Assembly: GCF_003148825.1 (NCBI RefSeq)
Contig: NZ_QGGZ01000017.1
Span: forward strand, 62,001 to 126,000
DNA from: Streptomyces sp. CG 926
GTDB taxonomy: Bacteria > Actinomycetota > Actinomycetes > Streptomycetales > Streptomycetaceae
Direction of reading: 5' to 3'
DNA: 64,000 nucleotides
In this document: positions 52,892 through 61,368 of the stretch, piece after piece
Layout of the letters: the number at the start of each line of letters is the position of its first letter
Numbering within the stretch: the stretch's first letter is position 1
The notes under the pieces: generated by a model
Databases searched by the model: none
The model's input: the letters and a program-made list of their open reading frames with translations, nothing else
What the model was told of the DNA's origin: nothing
Program-made: the position numbers and the translations under genes

Positions 52892-52926
52892 TTGACCGGA
52901 AGGCTCTACCTATCGGTAACTTGACC
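52892..52926 (+). promoter_or_regulatory. Palindrome and -35-like boxes before the dienelactone hydrolase gene
   Basis: TACC-TATC-GGTA (52907-52918) is a TetR/MarR-like dyad located between two TTGACC hexamers (52892-52897 and 52921-52926), 45-71 nt upstream of the start. No adjacent regulator gene is seen. Confidence 0.4.
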
Positions 52927-52962
52927 TCGTCCAGGAGAGAGCCGTCGGAAGGGGCCAGGCGC

Positions 52963-53808
52963 GTGGCAGACCACGACCTGAGCGGGTTCGAGAAGAGCAC
53001 GTTCACCCACGACGGCGCCACCCGCCGGATCCTGCGCCGGGGCACGGGCCCCGCGGTGATCGTCATGGCGGAGATCCCGGGCATCACCCCCAAGGTCCTC
53101 GCGTTCGCCGAGCAGGTCGCTGCGGCGGGCTGTACGGCCGTACTCCCGGTGCTCTTCGGCGAACCCGGCCGTGACGCGGATTCCGGCACGGTCGGCCTGC
53201 CGAGCGCCGGCCGCTACATGGCCTCGTCGCTGTGGAAGGTGTGCGTGAGCCGTGAGTTCACCCTGCTGGCCACGGGGCGCAGTTCGCGCGTCGTGGGGTG
53301 GCTGCGCGCCCTGGCAGCCGCCGAACACGAGCGCTGCGGCGGTCCCGGGGTCGGCGCCGTCGGGATGTGCCTGACCGGTGGATTCGCCCTGGCGATGGCC
53401 ACGGACCCGCGCCTCGTCGCCCCCGTGCTGTCCCAGCCGTCACTGCCGCTGGCCTGCACCGCGAGCCGTGCGGGCACCATCGACATCAGCCCCGAGGACC
53501 TCGCGGTCGTCCGCGGGCGGTGCGAGCGCGAGGGGCTCCAGGTCCTCGGGCTGCGCTTCCGGGGTGACCGGCTCGTCCCGGGCGACCGGTTCGCCCACCT
53601 CCGCCGGGAACTCGGTGACGCCTTCGTCGCCGTCGAGCTGGACGGGAGCGCGGCGAATCCGCAGAGCGCCCTCGCGCCGCACTCCGTCCTGACGGAACAC
53701 CTCATCGACGAACCGGGGCAGCCCACCCGGCAGGCGCTCGACACCGTCCTCGACCTCTTCCGCACCCGGCTGCTGGGGGAACGGGAACGGCCCGCCCCCG
53801 CCGTCTGA
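52963..53808 (+). CDS. Dienelactone hydrolase family protein
   Basis: The 281-residue protein is an alpha/beta hydrolase with VIVMAEIPGITP near the oxyanion strand and the nucleophile elbow AVGMCLTGGFALAMA (Cys as nucleophile, as in dienelactone hydrolases), and a C-terminal HSVLTEHLID holding a candidate His. It could hydrolyse lactones or thioesters; the substrate is unknown. GTG at 52963 has GGAAGGGG upstream and gives the family length. Confidence 0.85.
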   Translation: MADHDLSGFEKSTFTHDGATRRILRRGTGPAVIVMAEIPGITPKVLAFAEQVAAAGCTAVLPVLFGEPGRDADSGTVGLPSAGRYMASSLWKVCVSREFTLLATGRSSRVVGWLRALAAAEHERCGGPGVGAVGMCLTGGFALAMATDPRLVAPVLSQPSLPLACTASRAGTIDISPEDLAVVRGRCEREGLQVLGLRFRGDRLVPGDRFAHLRRELGDAFVAVELDGSAANPQSALAPHSVLTEHLIDEPGQPTRQALDTVLDLFRTRLLGERERPAPAV

Positions 53809-53872
53809 CCTGACCGGACCTGACCTGACCGGACCTGACCGGAGCCGACCTGACCGGACCGGACGGGACCGG
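53806..53872. repeat. Tandem pentamer repeat (TGACC/GGACC)n
   Basis: About 13 units of TGACC or GGACC in a row start at the stop codon of the dienelactone hydrolase gene. The following 53873-54283 has no gene; it contains an AT-richer part at about 54090-54200 that could hold the promoter of the methyltransferase gene. Confidence 0.8.
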
Positions 53873-54283
53873 GGACCGCAGCGCGCGACCCTGCCTCCTC
53901 GGTCCCGTTCGGGGGTGACGGGTCGGACGGAGGCGAACCGCTCGCCGTGTGCCCGCGCGGCTTCCCGAGCTGATCTTCCGATGTACGTCCGCTATGTCCG
54001 CCACCCCCTCATGCTGCCGGAGGTGTGGCTGACGGGGCATCACGCCCCTGGGCGCGTTGGGTGGACCGCTCGGACATCGAGTGGCAATCTGGGCAATATC
54101 GCCGCAAACAGCCATATTCGCGAACTGTCCGTGCGCGCCGTGCCGTGCTCTCCGCCGATCAGGACAGTCCAGTGATTTGTATATGTCGTTCACCGACGTA
54201 TGGTGGGATCCGAAGATCCTTCCCGGCGGCAGTCGCTCCTGCCTGCCGTCGGGGATTGACGTTGCGATGGAGACGGAGTGCTC

Positions 54284-55084
54284 ATGGCCACCAGGAAGAA
54301 CCTCACCGCGAACCGGGAATCCCTCGTCCACAAGGTCCGCTACGCCGCGAGCCGTCCGCACCGCATCGCCCCGTACCTGAAGCGGGCCGCCCGCGACCGG
54401 TGGCTGGCCTTCAAGCACCCCGACCACGTCAGCTACTACCGGGCCGTGATGGCCTCGGACACCCGCCGCAACCCCGAGGCCGCGGTCGGCAGCCAGACCC
54501 ACGAACGCTGGCTCGCACTCGGGCAGATGCAGTTCGACTACCTGCTCGGGCACGGCCTGAAGCCCGGAGCCCGCATGCTCGACATCGGCTGCGGCAACCT
54601 CCGCGCCGGCTGGCGATTCATCGACTACCTCGACGCGGGCCACTACTACGGCATCGACATCTCGCCCGACATCCTCATCGCGGCGAAGCGGACCCTGACC
54701 GAGCGGGGGCTCCAGGCCAAGATCCCGCACCTGACCCTCACCAAGAACCTGACCCTGGACTTCCTGCCCGACGGCTACTTCGACGTCGTCCACGCCCACA
54801 GCGTCTTCTCGCACTCTCCGATCGACGTCATCGACGAGTGCTTCGCCCACGTGGGCCGGGTCCTGGCGCCCGGAGGGCACTTCGACTTCACCTTCGACCG
54901 CACCACCGGCGCCGAACACCAGGTACTGCGCGAGGACTTCTACTACCGCACCCAGACCCTCGTCGACCTCGCCGCCGGACACGGGCTGTCCGCACGCTTC
55001 ATGGAGGACTGGGAGGAGTTGGGCCACGGTCAGTCCAAGATCCGTGTCAGCGTCGCCGGATCCGACGTCGACGCCGAGGTCTGA
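54284..55084 (+). CDS. Class I SAM-dependent methyltransferase
   Basis: The 266-residue protein has a basic N-terminus, motif I MLDIGCGNLRAGWRFI (about 98), an acidic residue after strand 2 in YYGIDISPD, and post-motif VVHAHSVFSHSP. Substrate is unknown; the N-terminal YLKRAARDRWLAFKHP region resembles methyltransferases near glycan biosynthesis genes but none is here. ATG at 54284 has GGAG five bases upstream. Confidence 0.85.
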   Translation: MATRKNLTANRESLVHKVRYAASRPHRIAPYLKRAARDRWLAFKHPDHVSYYRAVMASDTRRNPEAAVGSQTHERWLALGQMQFDYLLGHGLKPGARMLDIGCGNLRAGWRFIDYLDAGHYYGIDISPDILIAAKRTLTERGLQAKIPHLTLTKNLTLDFLPDGYFDVVHAHSVFSHSPIDVIDECFAHVGRVLAPGGHFDFTFDRTTGAEHQVLREDFYYRTQTLVDLAAGHGLSARFMEDWEELGHGQSKIRVSVAGSDVDAEV

Positions 55085-55117
55085 CCCTCCTGGGCCACTG
55101 TCACGGTCGCCGTCGGC

Positions 55118-56011
55118 TCAGGCGTGGCCCGCCGGGTCCGAGTGCCTACGCCGCCACAGGCGCACGGCCAGGCCCGTCACCGCGAGCAGGGCCAGGCACG
55201 GCAGCGCGGTGTCCTCGCCCACCACACCCGCGAAGTGGCCGAGGACGAGGAACGGCGCCACGGCCAGGGCGAACCGACCGGACGTGCGTATGCCGGACAG
55301 CGCGGGACGGCCCGCCAGGGCGAGGGCGGCGGTCACGGTCACGGCGAAGCGCCACAGCAGGATCATGCCGACCCCGCCGGCGTCGAGCAGGCCCAGGAGC
55401 ACCACGGACAGCGGGGCCCAGAGCATCAGCGCCACCAGCCCCGTCGTGGTCCTGATCCGGCGGGGCGGGTGCAGGTCCGGCGGACAGAGCAGCGGGAGCG
55501 CGGCGATCACCAAGGGCGGTGCCAGGTAGGCCAGATGCTCCAGCGGCATGTCCAAGGCGCCCGGCAGGACGGCGATGACCAGGCACACCGTGTTCCCCGC
55601 GACGCCGGCGAACGCGGTCCGCGCGCCGACGGAGAAACGCCCGCCCAGCGCCAGCATGGCGCCGATGAGGGTCACTACGGAGAAGCCGTTCATCGCGTAC
55701 CCGAGCGGAGTCTCGAAGTCCGGGCGACCGGTGACATACGCGAAGTTGATCGTGGAGGCGAGCAGGAAGGCCGCATGCGCACCCGTCGCGGCCAGCGCGA
55801 AAGGTGCCGTCGCCGCGAAGAGGCGCCCGCCGCGCTGCGCCGAACCCACCCTCAGGCGGAGCCGGAGCGCGTGCGCCACGATGTCCGCGGCCTCCCGCAC
55901 GCGGGTGATCGGGCCGGCGCCCTCGGTCGCCTCCCGATAGGCCTCGGCCACCTCGTCGCCGAAGGCGCGGCGGAAACCGGCGGGATACAGGCGCAGCAGA
56001 CGAAGGCTCAT
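55118..56011 (-). CDS. Multi-pass membrane protein coupled to a PadR regulator
   Basis: The 297-residue protein has a cytoplasmic N-terminal segment (LLRLYPAGFRRAFGDEVAEA, about 4-25) of the type found in permease-prefix proteins, followed by about seven or eight hydrophobic helices. It is translationally coupled to the upstream PadR gene (ATGA). Such pairs are common in Streptomyces and often concern drug or stress response, but the function is unknown. Confidence 0.75.
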   Translation of the reverse strand: MSLRLLRLYPAGFRRAFGDEVAEAYREATEGAGPITRVREAADIVAHALRLRLRVGSAQRGGRLFAATAPFALAATGAHAAFLLASTINFAYVTGRPDFETPLGYAMNGFSVVTLIGAMLALGGRFSVGARTAFAGVAGNTVCLVIAVLPGALDMPLEHLAYLAPPLVIAALPLLCPPDLHPPRRIRTTTGLVALMLWAPLSVVLLGLLDAGGVGMILLWRFAVTVTAALALAGRPALSGIRTSGRFALAVAPFLVLGHFAGVVGEDTALPCLALLAVTGLAVRLWRRRHSDPAGHA

Positions 56012-56346
56012 GCCGTGGCCGCCTGGCCGGAGACGCCCAGCCGACGCGTCGCCTCGCGTGCGGTGGCGGCGATCCGCTGCGCCTCGGCGGCCAGGCTCTC
56101 CCGGCCCTCGACGGTGAGGCGGTAGGTACGGCGCAGTCGACTGTCGACGATCTGCTCCTCGTGGACCTCGATCAGCCCCTGACCCAGCAGCCGCTCCAAG
56201 GCCCCGTACAGGGTGCCGGTCCGCATCTTGACGCGTCCGCCCGAGATCAGCTCCACCTCGCGCGCGATCGCGTACCCGTGGCGGGGCTCGTCCGCGAGCG
56301 CGGTCAGGAGGAGGAGGGTCGGTTCCTGCATCGCACGATCACTCAT
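56008..56346 (-). CDS. PadR-family transcriptional regulator
   Basis: The 112-residue protein is a winged helix-turn-helix of PadR type: LLLLTALADEPRHGYAIARE, MRTGTLYGALERLLGQGLIE, and a short C-terminal dimerisation helix. The ATG at 56346 matches the family start; a longer frame upstream does not. It overlaps the membrane protein gene by four bases and probably represses the pair. Confidence 0.9.
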   Translation of the reverse strand: MSDRAMQEPTLLLLTALADEPRHGYAIAREVELISGGRVKMRTGTLYGALERLLGQGLIEVHEEQIVDSRLRRTYRLTVEGRESLAAEAQRIAATAREATRRLGVSGQAATA

Positions 56347-56408
56347 GTCCGCATGGTAGGTCACCCACCGACATATGCCGCCCGGTGGGGTCGCAGGAGT
56401 GATGTCCG

Positions 56409-56690
56409 GGGGTGAGGCCTGCCATGCGGGCGGACGGGGCGTACATCCACAGGGCATCGCGGGTGATGGGGCCGGTGACCGGGGTCCGGCTCACGTCGAT
56501 CGCGCCCGCGCCGGGCGTCGCGGTCACGGTGTCCGGCGGCGCGGCGGTGGTGGGGTGCGCCGTACCGCTGACGGGCCGGGACCATTCGGACCTCCGGTCG
56601 CCGGTGTCGCCGGTGGTGTCGCGCCACTCGATGTCGTAGGAGTGCGCGCCGAGGAACTTCGGCCAGGTGACGGTGACTCCTTGCTGCGTG
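56409..56690 (-). pseudogene. Remnant of a fibronectin type III domain gene
   Basis: One minus-strand frame reads GVTVTWPKFLGAHSYDIEWR, then TTAAPPDTVTATPGAGAIDV and TRDALWMYAPSARMAG, a recognisable FnIII domain with its linker into a second beta strand. There is no start codon or signal sequence, and the frame runs into unrelated sequence near 56400. The region 56347-56794 has no intact gene. Confidence 0.45.
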
Positions 56691-56794
56691 CCGCCACCTT
56701 GCCGCCGCCCCCCCGGTAGGCGAGGTGATCCACCGGGAACGGCGCGGGCCCCGAGAGCCGGAGCCCGCGTCCGCGTCCGTGCCTGCGTCCGCGG

Positions 56795-57457
56795 TCAGCC
56801 GCGGAAGGTCTCCGGGCGGGTCGGGGAGGCCTCGGCGAGAGCCTTGGTGACCGCGTCGACACCCTCCCGCAGCCCGTAGACAGGGGTGTCCGGCTGCTGG
56901 CGCCAGGACTCGTCGAGGCCGCCGGCGTCGACGCTGTCGAAGCCGAGTTCCTCGATCAGGGCGCGTACGGTCTTCTTCGCCACGGCGTCGTCGCCCGCGA
57001 CGGGCAGCGCCATCCGGTCCGCGGCGCCCGCCGGGCGGTGCCGGTCGAGGATGTCCTGGGCGTAGGTGCCGTTGAAGGCCTTGATGACGGGGTGTCCGAG
57101 GTGCCGCTCGGTCCAGCGGCTCTCGGTGAGCCCCTCGTCCTCGACGCCGGCGATGCGGCCGTCGCGCTGGCGCGGGTAGTAGTTGCCGGTGTCGATGACC
57201 GCGAAGCCCTCGGCGGCCTCGTCGAAGAGGCCCGCCGGCAGGTCCGGCACCTTCTTGAACGGGATCGTGACCACGACGATCTCGGCGTCGTGCGCCGCTT
57301 GCGCCACGGTGACAGGGGTGGCGCCGGTCTCCTCGGCCAGCGCGGTCAGGGTCTCGGGGCCACGCGAGTTCGCCACGGAGACCTCGTGCCCGAGGGCCGT
57401 GAGCCGACGGGTCAGGTTGCCGCCGATGTTGCCCGCGCCGATGATGCCGATCTTCAT
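56795..57457 (-). CDS. NADPH-dependent F420 reductase-like oxidoreductase
   Basis: The 220-residue protein begins MKIGIIGAGNIGGNLTRRL, a Rossmann GxGxxG motif, followed by VSVANSRGPETL, where the basic/serine loop fits NADP(H), and VVTIPFKKVPDLP. The family (F420:NADPH oxidoreductase/ProC-like N-domain) is widespread in actinobacteria. The second cofactor is not certain. It is a single gene. Confidence 0.85.
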   Translation of the reverse strand: MKIGIIGAGNIGGNLTRRLTALGHEVSVANSRGPETLTALAEETGATPVTVAQAAHDAEIVVVTIPFKKVPDLPAGLFDEAAEGFAVIDTGNYYPRQRDGRIAGVEDEGLTESRWTERHLGHPVIKAFNGTYAQDILDRHRPAGAADRMALPVAGDDAVAKKTVRALIEELGFDSVDAGGLDESWRQQPDTPVYGLREGVDAVTKALAEASPTRPETFRG

Positions 57458-57722
57458 GAGCTCTCCAGTGCGTCCGGGTTCAGTGTCGCGTCCCGACCAA
57501 CCTCCGCCCCGGGCACGTCATTCCGCCCCATGGCGATCGTCCCCCGGTCGAGCGATGCGATCGCGCCGCCGTACGAGGGCCGGCCACTACGCGTACGGGC
57601 CCTGACCGGCCCGATACGGCCGGATGCGTGACCTTTCGGCCATTTCTCGTATTCCGCGAACCGGACGGCCGCAGGACGGCGTGGTCAGGTGCAGCCACTC
57701 AGCTCGGGGAAAGGCTCAGCAG

Positions 57723-58205
57723 ATGTCCAAGTTCTCGGCCAGGCGAACCGCCTCCCTCACCCTCGCGGCCACCGCCGTACTCACCCTCGCTCTCGTCACC
57801 ACCGCCTCGGCGAACGGCTCGGAAGGGGGGACGCCGGCCCAGGTCGTCGCGGCGGCGCCCGCCGTCTCGGGCAGCCCGGAAGGCGCCTTCACCCGGATCG
57901 CCGACTTCTACGGTTCCTACATCGACGCGGTGTACGACGGCGACGGGGCGACCGCGGACCGCCTGCGTGCCTTCTACCTCTCGGCGCCGCTCCAGGCGGA
58001 GTTGAGGAAGTGGGAGGAGACGCACCACGCCGACGGCGTGCTCCGCGCGCAGAACGTGCCGCTGCAATGGAAGGTCACCTCCACCGGCAGCGGAACGGGC
58101 CGGACCGGTGCCACGGTCACCCTGACCTGGGGCGGCGGAGACACCACGAAGATCTTCGTCCAGGCCGACCTGGCCACCCGCAAGATCGTCTCCATCCGGG
58201 ACTGA
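57723..58205 (+). CDS. Secreted protein of unknown function
   Basis: The 160-residue protein has a signal peptide (about 1-31, TASLTLAATAVLTLALVTTA SANG) and a mature domain with an amphipathic helix region (IADFYGSYIDAVYDGDGATA) followed by beta strands (TGATVTLTWGGGDTTKIFVQ). It resembles small secreted actinobacterial proteins with a SnoaL/NTF2-like layout, but I do not recognise a family. ATG has GGGAAAGG upstream. Confidence 0.7.
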   Translation: MSKFSARRTASLTLAATAVLTLALVTTASANGSEGGTPAQVVAAAPAVSGSPEGAFTRIADFYGSYIDAVYDGDGATADRLRAFYLSAPLQAELRKWEETHHADGVLRAQNVPLQWKVTSTGSGTGRTGATVTLTWGGGDTTKIFVQADLATRKIVSIRD

Positions 58206-58238
58206 CCCCGCGGTGTCGCGTGGGGGAGGCGCCGCGGG

Positions 58239-58949
58239 TCAGGAGATCGCGTACCACTGGCTGGCCCAGCCGGTGTTGATGGTGCTCGTGGACTGCTCGG
58301 CGAGGTTCACCGTGGGCGGCAGCGAGGTCTGACCCGTCAGCAGGTTGCTGTACCGCAGGTTCGGCGGTGTCAGACCCGCGTTGACCGAGATGCCGGCGCC
58401 GGTGGACTTCAGGGTGAGGCCGTTGGTCGCCCAAGTCCCGTTGAGCAGCAGCGCGATGAAGTAGGTGCCGGGAGCGGCGGTGAACGGCTTGCCGAGGGCG
58501 AACGGCTTGGCGATCGCGTCGGTCATCAACTGGGGGGAGATGTCCGGGGTGGTCGCGACGAGGGCGCCCTTGGCGTCGTACACGCCCAGGTAGCAGTTGG
58601 CGAGCTGGGCGCTCGGGTCGATGCCGGCAAGGCCCAGCCACACGTTCGACCAGGTGATCTGTTCGCGCAGCACGATCCGTACCAGGGTGACCCGGCCACC
58701 GACACCGGCCGCCGACTGGGCGGTGACGTGCCCCGCGTCGTTGGGGTCCCCGGTCCAGGCCAGCAGGTTCTGGTCCTGCGGCCGGGGTCCTTCGAAGCCG
58801 GACCCGCCGCCGCTCTGCGCGGGCACGGACGCCACGGAGCTCGACGCCGCGGGCCGGCCGTCTCCCGAGGCGGTGCAGCCGGTGAGGACGAGCAGCGCTG
58901 CGAGCGCGGTCACGAGACCGTTCGTGGCGGTGGTGGTGCGGGTGCGCAT
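58239..58949 (-). CDS. Secreted lipoprotein of unknown function
   Basis: The 236-residue protein has a lipoprotein signal peptide with lipobox LTGC (Cys near 26), a Ser-rich linker and a beta-rich domain (NVWLGLAGIDPSAQLANCYL, GTYFIALLLNGTWATNG). ATG at 58949 with GGGGGGA upstream is chosen over the long open frame. It is convergent with the secreted-protein gene ending at 58205. The stop regions contain a CTGACCCCGCGG/CCGCGGGTCAG complementarity that may end both transcripts. Confidence 0.75.
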   Translation of the reverse strand: MRTRTTTATNGLVTALAALLVLTGCTASGDGRPAASSSVASVPAQSGGGSGFEGPRPQDQNLLAWTGDPNDAGHVTAQSAAGVGGRVTLVRIVLREQITWSNVWLGLAGIDPSAQLANCYLGVYDAKGALVATTPDISPQLMTDAIAKPFALGKPFTAAPGTYFIALLLNGTWATNGLTLKSTGAGISVNAGLTPPNLRYSNLLTGQTSLPPTVNLAEQSTSTINTGWASQWYAIS

Positions 58950-59144
58950 GGTCCCCCCATGAGGTGCGGATCTGTCGACGGACATGATCACACGCCGCCG
59001 GTGCGCGGCCGCCCGCCCGTGGCGGCACCCCGATCGCGCGGTACGGGTCCCGGAGTCGGCGCCGAGCCGGCCGACATCCGCCGCTCCGTATCGCCCGAAT
59101 GGCGGCGGATGCCCCCAGTCGTCCCCTGAGCCGATCCTGCGGGC

Positions 59145-59157
59145 TTCCTTAAGGGAA
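59145..59157 (+). promoter_or_regulatory. Palindromic element before the CAP-domain gene
   Basis: TTCCTTAAGGGAA lies about 95 nt before the start. Downstream elements (AACGTGAAG, GCGGGCGG and a -10-like CCCTAGGCT near 59200) occur in the same order before the thioredoxin lipoprotein gene at 61176. The layout suggests a shared regulator. Confidence 0.5.
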
Positions 59158-59250
59158 CGTGAAGTGCCCCTCCTGCGGGCGGATTTCACTGATCACAACC
59201 CTAGGCTCGGTCGCACCCCACCCCCTTCCCTCTGTGAGGTGCTGACAGGC

Positions 59251-60144
59251 ATGAGCAGCCGAACTCCCGCAACCCCGTCCCGCGTCGAAGCACGGCGGAA
59301 GAAGGCGATGCGTACCCGCATCGTCCTGTCCCTGACCGCGGCGGCCGCGGCGGTGGCGGTCGGCGTCGCCGTGGCCGATTCCGGCGGCGGTACGCAGGTG
59401 GACCAGCGGGCCGACGGCGCCGGCGGGGCGAAGTCCGGGACGCCGACCCCCGCGGACACGGCCGGGACGGCGAGCCCCACCGCTCCGCTCCCCGAGGTCA
59501 CCGCCGATGCCGCGGCCGCCACGGGCTCGCTGCCGCCCGAGACCCCGGCCGCCGAAGGTACGCAGTCCGCGGCGCCGGCGAAGCCCGCGGCGGAGGAGAA
59601 CACTCCGGCCAAGTCCACCCCGGCCGGCAAGCCCCCGCGTACGTCCGGCGGGAGCACGGGCGGCGGTTCCGGCACCTCGGGCGGATCCGGTGGGTCCGGC
59701 GGGTCGGGGGGCTCGTCCGGCGGATCCTCCGGCGGCTCGTCGGGCGGTTCCGGCAGCTCCTCCGGCGAAGAGTCCGCGGTCCTCGCCCTGGTCAACAAGG
59801 AGCGGTCGGCGGCCGGCTGCGGCCCCCTGACCGTGAACGCCAAGCTGGCCGCCGCGGCGCGCGCGTACAGCGACACCATGGCCCGCAGTGGTGTCATGTC
59901 CCACACCGGACCCGACGGGTCCACGATGACCTCCCGCGTGGAGGCCGCCGGCTACGGGTGGTCCCGCCTCGGCGAGAACATAGCCCGCGGCCAGTCGGAC
60001 GCCGACTCGGTCATGAAGGCGTGGATGAACAGCTCGGGCCACCGGGCCAACATCCTCAACTGCTCCTTCCGGGAGATCGGCATAGGCGTGCACAAGGGCG
60101 ACGGCGGCCCGTGGTGGACGCAGGACTTCGGAACGTCGAAGTAG
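59251..60144 (+). CDS. Secreted CAP-domain (SCP-like) protein
   Basis: The 297-residue protein has a signal or anchor helix (about 20-45, IVLSLTAAAAAVAVGVAVAD), an Ala/Pro/Thr-rich and then Gly/Ser-rich linker (about 50-170) and a C-terminal CAP domain: LVNKERSAAGCGPLTVNAKL, MSHTGPDG, GENIARGQ and SGHRANILNCSFREIGIGV. Bacterial CAP proteins are often wall-associated; the His residues for metal binding are present. ATG at 59251 is used; ATG at 59308 with GAAGG upstream is a possible alternative. Confidence 0.88.
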   Translation: MSSRTPATPSRVEARRKKAMRTRIVLSLTAAAAAVAVGVAVADSGGGTQVDQRADGAGGAKSGTPTPADTAGTASPTAPLPEVTADAAAATGSLPPETPAAEGTQSAAPAKPAAEENTPAKSTPAGKPPRTSGGSTGGGSGTSGGSGGSGGSGGSSGGSSGGSSGGSGSSSGEESAVLALVNKERSAAGCGPLTVNAKLAAAARAYSDTMARSGVMSHTGPDGSTMTSRVEAAGYGWSRLGENIARGQSDADSVMKAWMNSSGHRANILNCSFREIGIGVHKGDGGPWWTQDFGTSK

Positions 60145-60272
60145 GACCTCCTCACCCGCCACCCCCTCGCCCGCCACCCCCTCACCCGCCGACCTCGTAC
60201 CTTCGACCAGCCACCCCCCAACGGCCCTGCGGCACCGGCCACCTCCCCCCTTGCCCGGCTGCCCGGCCGCAC

Positions 60273-60306
60273 ACGTCCTCCGACCCGTACCCGGGTCGGA
60301 GGACGT
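60273..60306. terminator. Intrinsic terminator (15-bp perfect stem)
   Basis: ACGTCCTCCGACCCG pairs with CGGGTCGGAGGACGT around TACC, 129 nt after the CAP-domain gene. Between the stop and the hairpin are C-rich imperfect repeats (CACCCCCTC/CGCC) at 60155-60190. Confidence 0.8.
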
Positions 60307-60405
60307 CCGTGTTCCCGCGCGTGGCGCCGTAGGGCGGCGGTGCTCCCATCCGCTGTGCGGGGGAGGTGGTGACGCGCGGCCCGGTCCGTCGGCCACTATG
60401 GGGCC

Positions 60406-60972
60406 GTGCCTCGATTTCCGCGCTACCTGTTCATATGGCTGTCGTGCACGGCCACCAGCGTGACGGCCGTGCTCGCCACGGTCCAGTTCGTGGTCGGCTC
60501 CACCCGGCATACGCCCCCGGTGGCCCGGTCCGCGCCCATGGTCTTCGACTCGCCGCCGGCGTGGTTGCCGGTACAGGACCCCTCGCCCGGCCCGCCGTCC
60601 CCGACCGCCTCCGCGTCCCCGAGCCCCTCGCCGACCGTGACCGAGGCCCCGACCCCCTCGGCTCCGTCCTCCCCGTCCGCGAAGCCCTCGCCGGTCGCCC
60701 GGACCACCGCACCCAAACCGGGCGTCGACTGCGGGAACGGCGGACCGGGCCTGCACACCGTCCCCTCGCAGGGCGGCAAGGTCACGGTGCGGTACGGGAG
60801 CCGCGGCGTGTGCCTGATCTCCGCGGTCCCGAGCCGCGGCTTCAAGGCCACCACCTCGCAGACCGACGACGACACCCTGACGGTCACGTTCAGCGGCTCC
60901 GACCACCGGTCGGTCGTCACCGCCACCATCGACCCCGTGGCCAAGGCCAGCGTCCGCGAGACGTCGTTCTGA
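60406..60972 (+). CDS. Secreted or membrane-anchored Pro/Ser-rich protein of unknown function
   Basis: The 188-residue protein has an N-terminal hydrophobic helix (LFIWLSCTATSVTAVLATVQ), a Pro/Ser/Thr-rich linker (about 55-100) and a beta-sandwich-like C-terminal domain (KVTVRYGSRGVCLISAVPSR) with two cysteines that could form a disulfide. GTG at 60406 has only a weak ribosome site. No family was recognised. Confidence 0.65.
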   Translation: MPRFPRYLFIWLSCTATSVTAVLATVQFVVGSTRHTPPVARSAPMVFDSPPAWLPVQDPSPGPPSPTASASPSPSPTVTEAPTPSAPSSPSAKPSPVARTTAPKPGVDCGNGGPGLHTVPSQGGKVTVRYGSRGVCLISAVPSRGFKATTSQTDDDTLTVTFSGSDHRSVVTATIDPVAKASVRETSF

Positions 60973-60987
60973 CGGCGGACGCATGGC

Positions 60988-61083
60988 CGCTTGGGCGTGA
61001 CCGCTTGGGCATGACGGCTTGGGCGTGACGGCTTGGGCGTGACGGCTTGGGCATGACCGCTTCGGCGTGACCGCTTCGGCCGG
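60988..61083. repeat. About seven tandem copies of a 14-nt unit
   Basis: The unit is CGCTTGGGCGTGAC with variants (GGCTTGGGCATGAC, CGCTTCGGCGTGAC). It begins 16 nt after the stop of the gene at 60406-60972 and fills the start of the intergenic region before the redox operon. Confidence 0.88.
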
Positions 61084-61175
61084 TCCGCACCGCTCGGTCC
61101 CTCTGGTCCCTTTCGCGGGAATTGCCTTCCCGTATGCGCTCATCGGACCGGTCCCGACGAAGCGGAAGGTGAGCT

Positions 61176-61190
61176 GTTCCTTAGGGGAAC
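61176..61190 (+). promoter_or_regulatory. Palindromic element before the thioredoxin lipoprotein gene
   Basis: GTTCCTTAGGGGAAC is followed by CTCAAG, GCAGGCGG and a -10-like CCTATGCT near 61231-61238, the same order as at 59145 before the CAP-domain gene. It lies about 180 nt upstream of the start. Confidence 0.5.
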
Positions 61191-61368
61191 CTCAAGATCG
61201 CGCGCAGGCGGTTCGCAGGGCCTGCCGCGGTCCTATGCTCACGTCAGCCGATCGGCCCTCGGCGCCCGGGCACACCGCCCCGGCGAACCCTGGGACCACC
61301 GGCTTCACCGAGTCGGGAGGCTTCTCGCCCTTCCCGTAGTTCTCAGCGCGCCTTGGGGTGTCTTCGCC

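Noticed and set aside
59155..59200. GGAAC near the palindrome as a SigE or SigR -35 element
   Set aside because: No GTC or GTT at the required spacing in either of the two promoters.
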